Below the pieces are notes generated by a model. It did no database searches. It saw only the letters and a program-made list of their open reading frames with translations, and was not told where the DNA came from. Source: a candidate division NC10 bacterium CSP1-5 (GTDB taxonomy: Bacteria > Methylomirabilota > Methylomirabilia > Methylomirabilales > CSP1-5). Taken from it: a stretch of DNA of 64,000 nt. Shown here piece after piece: positions 41,627-50,223 of the stretch (the stretch's first letter is position 1; each line of letters begins with the position of its first letter). Position numbers and translations under genes: made by a program. The DNA lies in NCBI GenBank assembly GCA_001443495.1, contig LDXR01000006.1, forward strand, positions 75,059 through 139,058. Direction: 5' to 3'.

Positions 41627-41896
41627 ATGGTTCGGACGTGTGGATGCGGAGAGGGGATTCGGTCAGTGATAGAGGAGTGGGGCTGTCTGCACTGCGGGGA
41701 CCCTTGCTGCCCCGCCTGCGGGTATACTCCTGAGGGCGGCGCCTACTGCCCCGAATGTGCGCAGAGCCTCTTCGATGTGTACACCAGGCGGGCAGTGGTG
41801 ACACGGTCCAAGCGGATCTCTGCTTGGTGGGAGGCGGCGGCGGTGCCGCCGGTGCGGCCCCGAACGCAGGCCGCAAACCTTAGACGCTCGCCGTAG
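41627..41896 (+). CDS. Small cysteine-rich zinc-ribbon protein
   Basis: An 89-residue cytoplasmic protein with nine cysteines in the first ~45 residues, arranged as CGC, CLHCGDPCCPACG and CPEC, typical of treble-clef or B-box-like zinc binding. The rest is basic and disordered. ATG 41627 has GAGGAGGGG four bases upstream. It lies 40 bp after the candidate attenuator, so it is the first gene that would be controlled by it. Function unknown. Confidence 0.65.
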   Translation: MVRTCGCGEGIRSVIEEWGCLHCGDPCCPACGYTPEGGAYCPECAQSLFDVYTRRAVVTRSKRISAWWEAAAVPPVRPRTQAANLRRSP

Positions 41897-42065
41897 TCCT
41901 CGTACCAAGTCCCTCCTTTTCTCTCCTTCAGGGGTTACTGGTTCCTCGAAAAAACACCTGCGCCATCGGCGCCGGTCCACTCTTGTGACCATCGGGTGAG
42001 CCGGGGTGCCTCGCCTGTCGCGTGAAGAGGTTACACTGACCACACGTGGGCCCCGGGAGGCCACG

Positions 42066-42863
42066 ATGCCTCAAGCGTCCGGGCTTCATCCGAAAGAGAT
42101 GCGGGAAAAGATCCGGATCGGTGAGTGGCAGGGCCCTACGGCCGGCTGCTGCGACGGGTACGTTCAGGCCAACCTGGTGGTTCTCCCAAAAGCCTTGGCC
42201 TACGATTTCCTCCTCTTCTGTCAGCGCAACCCCAAGCCCTGTCCTCTCCTGGAGGTGACCGATCCCGGTGATCCGGAACCCAGGACGACTGCGCCGGGCA
42301 CCGATCTCAGGACCGATCTCCCGAGATACCGCGTGTACAGGGGCGGCACGTTGGAGCGGGAGTTGACCGATCTCCGTGAGATCTGGCGGGATGATCTGGT
42401 GGGCTTTCTCTTGGGTTGCAGCTTTACCTTCGATGTCGCCCTTCAGCGAGCGGGCGTTCCGGTCCGCCATCTGGAGGAAGGGAAGAACGTCTCGATGTAT
42501 ATCACCAATCGGCCCTGTTGGCCGGCCGGGACCTTGAGCGGACCGCTCGTGGTTTCCATGCGCCCGATCCCGCCCCCCCTGATCCCTCGAGCGGTCGAGG
42601 TAACCGCTCACTTTCCGCTGGCCCATGGAGCCCCAGTCCATGTGGGCGAGCCCGAGGCGATCGGCATTGCGGATCTGAGCCGACCCCACTTCGGTGACCG
42701 GGTCTCGATCCATTCGGGGGAAGTTCCGGTCTTCTGGGCGTGCGGCGTCACTCCGCAGGCGGTCGCCATGCATGCCAGGCCGGAGCTGATGATCACCCAT
42801 GCCCCCGGCCACATGTTCATTACCGATCTCCGCGACAAAGAGCTCGCCCACCCACTCCTGTAA
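42066..42863 (+). CDS. D-glutamate cyclase N-terminal-type protein (DUF1445, putative hydro-lyase)
   Basis: A 265-residue DUF1445 protein. In the vertebrate mitochondrial enzyme, DUF1445 is fused to DUF4392 and converts D-glutamate to 5-oxo-D-proline; many bacteria have DUF1445 alone. Family blocks are GYVQANLVVLPKALAYDFL, FLLGCSFTFD, MYITNRPC and HAPGHMFITD. ATG 42066 has GGGAGG seven bases upstream; an in-frame start at 42006 lacks one. The DUF4392 partner lies 4.2 kb downstream with the oxoprolinase subunits between, so all steps from D-glutamate through oxoproline to glutamate could be made together. Confidence 0.88.
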   Translation: MPQASGLHPKEMREKIRIGEWQGPTAGCCDGYVQANLVVLPKALAYDFLLFCQRNPKPCPLLEVTDPGDPEPRTTAPGTDLRTDLPRYRVYRGGTLERELTDLREIWRDDLVGFLLGCSFTFDVALQRAGVPVRHLEEGKNVSMYITNRPCWPAGTLSGPLVVSMRPIPPPLIPRAVEVTAHFPLAHGAPVHVGEPEAIGIADLSRPHFGDRVSIHSGEVPVFWACGVTPQAVAMHARPELMITHAPGHMFITDLRDKELAHPLL

Positions 42864-42892
42864 GCCGCTCCCGGTTCTCATCCTGCGCGGGT

Positions 42893-42906
42893 TGGAACGG
42901 CACTAG
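42893..42906 (-). repeat. Inverted solo copy of MITE terminus
   Basis: On the minus strand this reads CTAGTGCCGTTCCA, identical to 14 bases of the termini at 5110-5123 and 6143-6156. It lies in the 120-bp gap before hyuA. No second arm is visible nearby. Confidence 0.5.
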
Positions 42907-42983
42907 ACGATGTCCGCAGCCCTCGGTATACTCTTACGCAGGCTGTGGCAGTACACCTCCGGGACCAATCGTGAGGAAGGCGG

Positions 42984-44963
42984 ATGATGAAGGTTGGCGT
43001 GGACGTCGGGGGCACCTTCACCGACCTGGTCTTTCTCGCCGATGGGAGACTCTGGACTCACAAGGTGCTTTCGACTCCCGTCGATCCGGCCGGGGCCGTG
43101 CTGCAGGGGATTGCGCAGGAGGCGTTGGCTGAGGAGAGCTATCAGATCGTTCACGGCTCGACCGTGGCGACCAACGGGCTGCTCGAGGGGAAGGGGGCGC
43201 GGGTTGCCTTGATCACCACCGCCGGGTTCGAGGATCTGCTGGAGATCGGCCGCCAGGATCGGCCCCGTCTCTACGATTTCATGGTCGATCGGCCACCGGT
43301 CCTCGTCCCCCGCGCCCTCCGCTTCGGAATCCGAGAACGAGTGGATTGCCGGGGACGGGTGCTGGAGCCCCTCGAGGACGATGGCGTGACCTCCATCCTA
43401 AGCGACCTGGCCTCGGTTGGGGTCGAGTCGATCGCCATCTGTCTGCTCCACTGCTATGCGAACCCGAGTCACGAGGCCCGGGTCCTGAAGCGCGCCCTGC
43501 CGCTCGGGATTCCGGTCTCCGCCTCTCACCGGATCCTTCCCGAATACCGAGAGTACGAGCGGTGCGTCGCCACCGTGGTGAACGCCTACGTCTCACCCTT
43601 GATGGAGCGCTACCTCGGCCGGCTCGAGGAGGCGGTCGGGAAAGGACGGCTCAGGATCATGCAGTCGAATGGCGGAAGCATCTCCGCGGCCGTCGCCCGC
43701 CAGGAGGCAGTCCGGACGATCCTCTCGGGTCCCGCCGGCGGCGTGGTGGGGGCCACCGCCGTTGCGCGAGACGCGGGATGTGACAAGGTGATCACCTTTG
43801 ACATGGGCGGGACCTCGACTGATGTCGCCCTCGTCGACGGCGATCTCAGGGTGACCACCGAGGCCGAGGTCGGGGGCCTGCCGCTCCGGATTCCCCTCCT
43901 CGACATCCACACCGTGGGATCGGGCGGTGGATCGCTGGTGTGGATCGATGAAGGGGGAGCCCTGCGCGTGGGCCCGCAGAGCGCCGGGGCCGATCCCGGA
44001 CCGGTCTGCTATGGTCGCGGAGAGCAGATTACGGTCACCGACGCCCACCTCACGCTGGGGCGACTCGACCCGGATCGATTCCTGGGGGGGAAGATGCGAC
44101 TCGACCTAGAGCGGGTCGGGGCGGTGATGGCGGCCTTCGCGCGACAGGTCGGCATGGACCCGTTGCGACTGGCAGAGGGGGTCGTCACGGTGGCCAATGC
44201 CACCATGGAAAAGGCCATCCGGGTGATCTCCGTGGAGCGGGGGCATGATCCCCGGGAGTTCTGTCTGGTCTCCTTCGGCGGGGCGGGAGGTCTGCATGCG
44301 TGCGCGCTGGCCCAATCCTTGTCCATGCCCCGGGTGCTGATTCCGCCGCACGCGGGGCTGCTGTCGGCCTACGGGATGCTGGTGGCCGACGTCGTCAAGG
44401 ATTACGCCAAGACCCTCTTGCGGAGCACCGTGAGTACCAGCTTCGAGGAGCTCCAGGCCGTCGTCAGTCTCCTGAAGGAGCAGGGCTTCAGAGAGATGAA
44501 GGACGAGGGGCTGGATGAAGAGTCGATCACCACCGAGGCCGCGCTGGACATGCGCTACCTCGGGCAGTCCTACGAACTTCGCGTCCCGTGCGAACAGGAC
44601 TTCCTCTCCCGGTTTCACGATTTGCACCGGAAAAGCTACGGCTATGCTAATCCGGCCCGTGAGACCGAGATCGTGACCGTGCGCCTCCGGGTGAAAGGAG
44701 GGGTCGAGAAGCCGCCCCTCGCAACTGTGGAGGAGGGATCGGCGGATCCGGGAACCGCCTGCGTCGGCGAGAGACGCGTGTTTCTCGACGACGAGTGGGT
44801 CACGGCCCCGGTCTTTGCCCGGGAGGCGCTCAGGGCGGGGAACCGGTGTGCGGGGCCGGCCCTGGTGGTGGAGATGAGCGCCACCACGTTTCTTGCCCCC
44901 GGATGGGAGGGCACAGTGGACAGGCGGGGCAATCTGGTGCTCACCAGGGGGGGGCCCCGATGA
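42984..44963 (+). CDS. hyuA: Hydantoinase/oxoprolinase, subunit A
   Basis: A 659-residue ATP-dependent ring-opening enzyme subunit of the HyuA/OplA family. It has an actin-like ATP-binding fold: VGVDVGGTFTDLVFL at the start, TVATNGLLEGKGARVALITT, and DMGGTSTDVALVDG in the second phosphate loop. Together with subunit B it opens 5-oxoproline or hydantoins to amino acids using ATP. Two ATGs (42984, 42987) are possible; GAGGAAGG lies upstream. HyuB overlaps it by 4 nt. Flanking D-glutamate cyclase halves make 5-oxoproline the likeliest substrate. Confidence 0.93.
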   Translation: MMKVGVDVGGTFTDLVFLADGRLWTHKVLSTPVDPAGAVLQGIAQEALAEESYQIVHGSTVATNGLLEGKGARVALITTAGFEDLLEIGRQDRPRLYDFMVDRPPVLVPRALRFGIRERVDCRGRVLEPLEDDGVTSILSDLASVGVESIAICLLHCYANPSHEARVLKRALPLGIPVSASHRILPEYREYERCVATVVNAYVSPLMERYLGRLEEAVGKGRLRIMQSNGGSISAAVARQEAVRTILSGPAGGVVGATAVARDAGCDKVITFDMGGTSTDVALVDGDLRVTTEAEVGGLPLRIPLLDIHTVGSGGGSLVWIDEGGALRVGPQSAGADPGPVCYGRGEQITVTDAHLTLGRLDPDRFLGGKMRLDLERVGAVMAAFARQVGMDPLRLAEGVVTVANATMEKAIRVISVERGHDPREFCLVSFGGAGGLHACALAQSLSMPRVLIPPHAGLLSAYGMLVADVVKDYAKTLLRSTVSTSFEELQAVVSLLKEQGFREMKDEGLDEESITTEAALDMRYLGQSYELRVPCEQDFLSRFHDLHRKSYGYANPARETEIVTVRLRVKGGVEKPPLATVEEGSADPGTACVGERRVFLDDEWVTAPVFAREALRAGNRCAGPALVVEMSATTFLAPGWEGTVDRRGNLVLTRGGPR

Positions 44964-46543
44964 CGCCCAGCACCGATCCCATCAAGCTGGAGGTCTTCAA
45001 GAATCTTTTCGCCTCGGTGGCTGAGGAGATGGGGGTGGCGCTGTGTCGGACCGGACACTCGGCCAATATCAAGGAGCGGCGTGATTACTCGTGCGCCATC
45101 TTTGACGGCAGGGGTGAGATGATCGCGCAGGCCGCCCACATCCCCGTGCATCTCGGTTCGATGCCCTTGGCGGTGAAGGCCGCCATGGAGGGAAGGCCGA
45201 TGAGTCGTGGCGATACCATCATCCTCAACGATCCGTACCGGGGAGGGACGCATCTGCCGGACCTGACCCTCATCTCCCCTGTCTTCGGCGAGGACACCTC
45301 CTCCCCCCTCTTCTTTGTCGCGAACCGGGCCCATCACGCCGACGTGGGAGGGATGGCCCCCGGTTCCATGGGCGTGGCCACGGAGATTTTTCAAGAAGGC
45401 ATTCGGCTTCCGCCGGTGACTCTCGTGAAGGGAGGGGATCTCAATCGGGACGTGTTCGATCTGCTCCTGGCGAATGTCCGGACGCCGGAGGAACGGGAGG
45501 GGGATCTCGAGGCCCAACTGGCGGCGAACGAGACGGGACGGAGGCGGCTGCTCGAGATCGTCGCGCGCTCCGGGGCCGCCGAGACGCGCCGCTATACGGA
45601 GGAACTGAAGGCGTATGCCGAGCGGATGACCCGCGAGGCCATCCGGCGGATCCCGGAGGGCTGCTACCGCTTTGAAGACTACTTGGATGATGACGGCGTG
45701 ACTGCTGAGCCTATTCGGATCGCGGTGGCCGTCACCGTCAAGGGAGGCCAGGCGGTCGTCGATTTTTCCGGCACCTCTCCGCAGGTCGCGGGAAGCGTGA
45801 ATGCCGTCTATGCCGTGACCCTGTCCGCGGTCTTCTACGTCTTCCGTTGTCTCGTGGACTTTGACATCCCCTCCAATGCGGGCTGCATGGTCCCGCTGAC
45901 CGTCATTGCGCCGGAAGGGAGCGTGGTCAACGCCCGACCTCCGGCGGCCGTGGCGGGCGGGAATGTCGAGACGTCTCAGCGAATTGTGGACGTGCTGCTG
46001 GGGGCGTTGGCTCAGGCCCTGCCCGATCGGATCCCCGCGGCAAGCGCCGGGACGATGAGCAACCTGGTCATCGGGGGCACCGATCGTGAGCGGGGGCGAC
46101 CTTTCGCCTATTATGAAACCATCGCCGGAGGGATGGGGGCGCGGCCGACGCGAGACGGCGTGGATGCGGTGCAGACCCATATGACCAATACGCGGAACAC
46201 GCCGATCGAGGCCTTGGAGCACGCCTATCCCCTCCGGGTGCTCCGCTACGAGATTCGCCGCGGATCAGGGGGGAGGGGGAGACATCGAGGGGGGGATGGG
46301 ATCCGGCGTGATGTCGAGCTGCTGACGGATGCCGCCGTCGGTCTGCTGGCGGACCGGCGGCGTTTTCGACCCTACGGGCTGCAGGGGGGAGAGTCCGGCC
46401 AGGGGGGAGAGAGCATCCTGATCTCGCCGGGCGGGGAGAGGCCCCTCAACTCGAAGTTTCAACTCCGGGCCCGTGCGGGGGAGATTATCAGTATTCGAAC
46501 CCCCGGGGGAGGCGGGTACGGGAGGGCGGAGGGACACGCATGA
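44960..46543 (+). CDS. hyuB: Hydantoinase/oxoprolinase, subunit B
   Basis: A 527-residue partner of HyuA. Family blocks are HSANIKERRDYSCAIFDGRGEMIAQAAHIPVHLGSM (shown here only as residues ~29-64), NDPYRGGTHLPDLTLI and the C-terminal RTPGGGGYG. ATG 44960 overlaps the hyuA stop (ATGA), giving coupled synthesis of the two subunits. No frameshift is seen and length is normal for the group. Confidence 0.93.
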   Translation: MTPSTDPIKLEVFKNLFASVAEEMGVALCRTGHSANIKERRDYSCAIFDGRGEMIAQAAHIPVHLGSMPLAVKAAMEGRPMSRGDTIILNDPYRGGTHLPDLTLISPVFGEDTSSPLFFVANRAHHADVGGMAPGSMGVATEIFQEGIRLPPVTLVKGGDLNRDVFDLLLANVRTPEEREGDLEAQLAANETGRRRLLEIVARSGAAETRRYTEELKAYAERMTREAIRRIPEGCYRFEDYLDDDGVTAEPIRIAVAVTVKGGQAVVDFSGTSPQVAGSVNAVYAVTLSAVFYVFRCLVDFDIPSNAGCMVPLTVIAPEGSVVNARPPAAVAGGNVETSQRIVDVLLGALAQALPDRIPAASAGTMSNLVIGGTDRERGRPFAYYETIAGGMGARPTRDGVDAVQTHMTNTRNTPIEALEHAYPLRVLRYEIRRGSGGRGRHRGGDGIRRDVELLTDAAVGLLADRRRFRPYGLQGGESGQGGESILISPGGERPLNSKFQLRARAGEIISIRTPGGGGYGRAEGHA

Positions 46544-46556
46544 GGAGAGGACACAG

Positions 46557-47075
46557 ATGACGAGACAGGCGGAATGGGGGCGAGCCATCCTGCGGTGTGC
46601 CATGGCCCTCGCACTCTTCACCGGGTGTGCCCTTTTCGATTTCGAGGCCACTCCACCTGGCCCGGGGGTCCCTCGGATCAGCGATCTCCGGATCGAGCCC
46701 GACGTGGTGGAGAGGGGGGGGCAGGCCACCCTTCGCTTCGATTTCACGGATCTTGACGGGGATATCATGGACGTCTATCTGGGGCTCAGAAGCGAGGTGA
46801 AGGACTTCACCCTTGCCACCGGGCTTCGGCCCGCCGTGATCAGTCGCGGGAAATACCTTGGGCAGACGGAGGGGACGGCGGAGGAGACCATCACAATCAG
46901 CTTCGAGCGGCGATTCGCCCCTCTCGCCTCCGAGGAGCGGGACTATGAAGGAGGCGTGGTGGAGCCCGAGAGGAGGCAGCAAGAGATCGGGGGGATCCGG
47001 GTCTATGAGATTTTTGTCGTCGATCGGAAGGGGCAGGTGAGCAATTCCCTTCGGGCTCGGGTGACCGTGCGGTGA
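46557..47075 (+). CDS. Predicted lipoprotein inside the oxoprolinase/D-glutamate run
   Basis: A 172-residue protein with a signal segment (residues ~1-23) ending in a lipobox-like FTGC; the Phe at -3 is not ideal. The mature part starts with acidic and Pro-rich sequence and looks like one beta-sandwich domain (GQATLRFDFTDLDGDIMDVYLG) of the type found in Ig-like or cadherin-like modules. ATG 46557 has GAGGAGAGG upstream. Its stop overlaps the start of the DUF4392 gene by 4 nt, so it belongs to the run. Function unknown; it could be a binding or sensing protein at the envelope. Confidence 0.7.
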   Translation: MTRQAEWGRAILRCAMALALFTGCALFDFEATPPGPGVPRISDLRIEPDVVERGGQATLRFDFTDLDGDIMDVYLGLRSEVKDFTLATGLRPAVISRGKYLGQTEGTAEETITISFERRFAPLASEERDYEGGVVEPERRQQEIGGIRVYEIFVVDRKGQVSNSLRARVTVR

Positions 47076-48016
47076 CGGGCAGGAGCTCGGCGCGCACTCG
47101 GAAGGTCGGTGAGGCGGCGGATCGGATCTGTCTCCGCCCGCGGGACGCTCGCGGAGGGGATGTCCAGCTGTTGTATCGGGCGGCGCGACGCCTCCAGAAG
47201 GCCCCCTTGACCTCCCTGGCGGCCTTGCGGTTGACGGAGGTGGTTCGGTCAGGGGATGCGGTCCTGCTGATGACCGGCGCGGGGGCTCCTCCTGAGCTCC
47301 CCGCCGGCGAGACCGATGGCCCGCTCGGGGTTGCAGTTCTGGCGCGGGCCCTTCGTCTAGGCCTCGGGGCTCGACCCTTTGTGATCTCGGAGGAGAGGAA
47401 TGTGGGACCGCTCCGGGCGGTGCTTCAGGTGACGGGAGCGGGCTGCATTCTTCTCCCATTCCCCTGTGGCCAGGAAGGGGCCGGATATCGCCTGGTCGAT
47501 GACCTGCGCCCTGCGGCCGTCATCAGTGTGGAAAAGCTCGGTCCCAATCCCAAGGGAGTCGTTCACGATATGCGGGGCCGGAACGTCTCGGCAAGCCACG
47601 CCTCGGTCCGGGGACTGTTTGATGGTGCGAGAGAGCGGGGCATCCTGACCGCGGCGGTCGGTGATCGGGGCAACGAGGTCGGCTTCGGGTTGCTGACCGG
47701 TCCAGAGGTCCGATCCCGGTTGCGCACCGCGCGATGCCGGTGTCCCTGCCGGGGAACGATCGGCTGCGATATCCGGGCCGACGTGCTCGTGGTAAGCTCG
47801 ATCTCCAACTGGGGAGCGTACGGCGTGGTCGCGTGCCTGCAATCGATCGTTGGTCGTCGCCTCCTGCACACCTCGCAGGAGGAGGCGGCGATGCTTGATG
47901 CCGCGGTCCGCGCGGGGGCGCGCGACGGGGTAACTCATGCGTCGACCTTAACGGTGGATGGGGCCGATCTCGCCGTGCAGCAGGCGGTGGTGACGCTGCT
48001 CGGCGCGGTCAAGTAA
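47072..48016 (+). CDS. D-glutamate cyclase C-terminal-type protein (DUF4392)
   Basis: A 314-residue protein whose residues ~45-310 match DUF4392, the C-terminal half of vertebrate D-glutamate cyclase. Blocks seen are VLLMTGAGAPPELPAGETDGP (residues ~64-84), GPNPKGVVHDMRGRNVS, VGDRGNEVGFG and SSISNWGAYGVVACL. GTG 47072 overlaps the lipoprotein stop (GTGA). The first ~45 residues are basic and may be a linker. With the DUF1445 protein upstream it could form a two-subunit cyclase. Confidence 0.85.
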   Translation: MTGRSSARTRKVGEAADRICLRPRDARGGDVQLLYRAARRLQKAPLTSLAALRLTEVVRSGDAVLLMTGAGAPPELPAGETDGPLGVAVLARALRLGLGARPFVISEERNVGPLRAVLQVTGAGCILLPFPCGQEGAGYRLVDDLRPAAVISVEKLGPNPKGVVHDMRGRNVSASHASVRGLFDGARERGILTAAVGDRGNEVGFGLLTGPEVRSRLRTARCRCPCRGTIGCDIRADVLVVSSISNWGAYGVVACLQSIVGRRLLHTSQEEAAMLDAAVRAGARDGVTHASTLTVDGADLAVQQAVVTLLGAVK

Positions 48017-48160
48017 CAGGGAAATCCTGCTGACGAAACGGGCAAGGGATGAAGAGGTGCCTAATCTGTGGGCATGAACAGGAGGCGAAGCCAAACAGAG
48101 GAAAGTGTCCGATCGCGCATTCTCAAGAACTTTCCTTGGATTGACACGGATCGAGATTGA

Positions 48161-48605
<445 letters not shown>

Positions 48606-48607
<2 letters not shown>

Positions 48608-48634
48608 AGTAAACGCACAAAGTGCGTTTACTTT
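48606..48634. other. Perfect 13-bp hairpin after glnB
   Basis: AAAGTAAACGCAC (48606-48618) pairs exactly with GTGCGTTTACTTT (48622-48634) around AAA. It starts on the last two bases of the stop codon. A-rich and T-rich ends on the two strands make it a plausible bidirectional terminator, though no long T-run follows. Confidence 0.55.
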
Positions 48635-48635
48635 G

Positions 48636-48721
48636 GAGCAATGGAGCAGTGGAACAATAGAGTGATCGTGGAGGCGAAATGCCCCATTGCGGTCTAATGT
48701 TCTATTGCTCAATTGTCACTA
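48636..48721. repeat. Degenerate phrase repeat with inverted arms (GAGCAAT/GAACAAT type)
   Basis: The left arm (48636-48664) reads GGAGCAATGGAGCAGTGGAA-type 8-mers. The right arm (about 48683-48721) contains the same words on the minus strand (GAGCAATAGAACATTAGA). A or T takes the variable places. Confidence 0.5.
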
Positions 48722-48737
48722 GATGAAATGTGTTTGT

Positions 48738-48811
48738 ATTAGTTCATAGTGCAGGGTTCATGGATACGGATCGGAATCCTTCCCTGAACCATGAACGCTG
48801 AACCCTGAACC
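48738..48811. repeat. Degenerate heptamer repeat, inverted arms (GTTCANN type)
   Basis: The left arm contains GTTCATA, GTGCAGG and GTTCATG. The right arm reads on the minus strand as GGTTCAGGGTTCAGCGTT and further GTTCATG units. It is the same family as 1452-1560 and 13430-13502. With the hairpins at 48606 and 48814 it fills the 297-bp gap between glnB and the HAD gene, where no gene is seen. Confidence 0.65.
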
Positions 48812-48813
48812 AA

Positions 48814-48845
48814 GAAGGGGCCTCGTGGAGTCACGGGGCCCCTTC
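48814..48845. terminator. Strong hairpin, likely terminator
   Basis: GAAGGGGCCTCGTG (48814-48827) pairs with CACGGGGCCCCTTC (48832-48845) around GAGT, with one G-T wobble in 14 pairs. Only a short T-rich stretch (GTCTTTC) follows, so termination is likely but not certain. Confidence 0.5.
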
Positions 48846-48904
48846 GTCTTTCATCGAGCGAAAGGCGGTTGACCGCCCCTGGTCCGACCGATAGAGTGCG
48901 GAGC

Positions 48905-49576
48905 ATGGGGACGCGGATCCTCGAATTTCGGTTCGGGCTTGTGGATCTCGAAGGGGTCATCTTCAACCCGGGCATCCTGTACCGGAGGGAGTTCGGCCGG
49001 TTCCTAGAGCGCCGGTATCACATCTCGGCAAAGGAGGCGCTCCGCTCCTACCAGGCCGATGAGCCGCTGCCGCTCGAGGCGAAGTTTGCACGCCTCCTCG
49101 CAGAGCACGGCCATCCGCCCGAGGAGGCGGCTCGTGCGGTCGCCGCCTTTCGGGCGGTAGTGGCGACATCTCGGCCGGTGGTCTCGGAGGGGGCCCGCGA
49201 ACTCCTGGAAATCCTCGCCGCTCGCGGGACACACCTGTCCGCCCTGTCCGAGACCGAGTCCCGCATCGCCGAAGGCAAACTGGAAGAGGCGGGGCTGCGG
49301 GGCGTCTTTCGTCAGGTGATCGGCACTGAAATGGCTTCGAGGGAGCGCGAGCAGATCGTGCGCTGTGCGGAAGTGATGGGGCTGCCCCTCGAAACGTTTG
49401 CCGGCCAGGGCGTCGTCCTCACCGGCAACCCGGACGATCTGGCCGCGGCCGGGGCGCTTGGCTTCTACGCCATCGCCGTCGCCCATGTGTCTCCGGAGGA
49501 TGTGTTGAAGGCGCACGGGGCTCACGAAGTCTACCGGCACGTGGCCCATCTCTCGCTCCTCCTTCGCCAGCACTGA
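48905..49576 (+). CDS. HAD-superfamily hydrolase-like protein with altered motif I
   Basis: A 223-residue protein with HAD-fold layout: motif I region LVDLEGVIFNPG near residue 10, a helical cap (residues ~25-90), a motif II-like LSALSETES and a motif IV-like VVLTGNPDDLAAAGALGF. In active HAD phosphatases motif I is DxDxT/V; here the second acid is Glu (DLEGV), so catalysis may be weak or altered. ATG 48905 was chosen over an upstream TTG. No operon partner is evident. Confidence 0.6.
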   Translation: MGTRILEFRFGLVDLEGVIFNPGILYRREFGRFLERRYHISAKEALRSYQADEPLPLEAKFARLLAEHGHPPEEAARAVAAFRAVVATSRPVVSEGARELLEILAARGTHLSALSETESRIAEGKLEEAGLRGVFRQVIGTEMASREREQIVRCAEVMGLPLETFAGQGVVLTGNPDDLAAAGALGFYAIAVAHVSPEDVLKAHGAHEVYRHVAHLSLLLRQH

Positions 49577-49590
49577 CAGAGCTGGCGGCT

Positions 49591-49619
49591 GCTAGAAGGC
49601 TAGAAGGCTAAGGCTAGAG
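49591..49619 (+). repeat. Short direct phrase repeat (GCTAGAAG)
   Basis: GCTAGAAG, GCTAGAAG, GCTAAG and GCTAGAG follow one another just before the TPR gene. It is a short member of the same kind of low-complexity intergenic repeat seen elsewhere in the window. Confidence 0.45.
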
Positions 49620-49629
49620 AGAGCGACCC

Positions 49630-50208
49630 GTGACGCCGGAAGAGGACGCTATCAGGCAATTACACGAGAAGGACTCGACTGCGCGCCGTCAGGCGGCGGA
49701 CCGTCTGGGGGCCATCGGCGGGGCTTCGGCCGTGGAGCCGTTGGTTCAGGCGCTTCGGGATGAGGACTGGGGAGTGCGGACCATCGCCGAACACTCGCTG
49801 TGGCAGATCTGGTGCCGGTCGGGCGACGGGACGGCGGACGCTTTAATGCAGGAGGGGATCGAGGCCTTGGAGCGGAAGACGTGGGCAAAGGCGGTTGCCA
49901 CGTTCACCCAGGTGATCGAGAGGGTCCCCGAGTTTGCCGAGGGATATAACAAGCGGGCGACCACGTATTACTTGATGGGCAAGTATGCGCAGGCCATTGC
50001 CGACTGTGATGCCACGATCGCCAGGAACCCGCACCACTTTGGTGCGTTGAGCGGGGAAGGATTGTGTTACCTCGCCCTGGGTCAGCTCCGGACGGCCCGG
50101 GACTGTTTCCGAAGAGCCTTGGCGGTGAACCCCAACATGCCAGGGGTGGAGCAGAATCTCGCCGCCGTCGAGCGTGCCCTTCATGCCGGCGGGAACGGCT
50201 TTGACTAG
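49630..50208 (+). CDS. HEAT-repeat plus TPR protein
   Basis: A 192-residue cytoplasmic protein. Residues ~1-60 form one or two HEAT-like repeats (ARRQAADRLGAIGGASAVEP, then VRTIAEHSLWQIW); residues ~72-185 form three tetratricopeptide repeats (ALERKTWAKAVATFTQVIER, AEGYNKRATTYYLMGKYAQA, ALSGEGLCYLALGQLRTARD). Such repeats bind other proteins; no enzyme domain is present. The start is GTG 49630. It converges with the next gene, 15 bp between the stops. Confidence 0.8.
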   Translation: MTPEEDAIRQLHEKDSTARRQAADRLGAIGGASAVEPLVQALRDEDWGVRTIAEHSLWQIWCRSGDGTADALMQEGIEALERKTWAKAVATFTQVIERVPEFAEGYNKRATTYYLMGKYAQAIADCDATIARNPHHFGALSGEGLCYLALGQLRTARDCFRRALAVNPNMPGVEQNLAAVERALHAGGNGFD

Positions 50209-50223
50209 TGAGCACAGGGGAGA

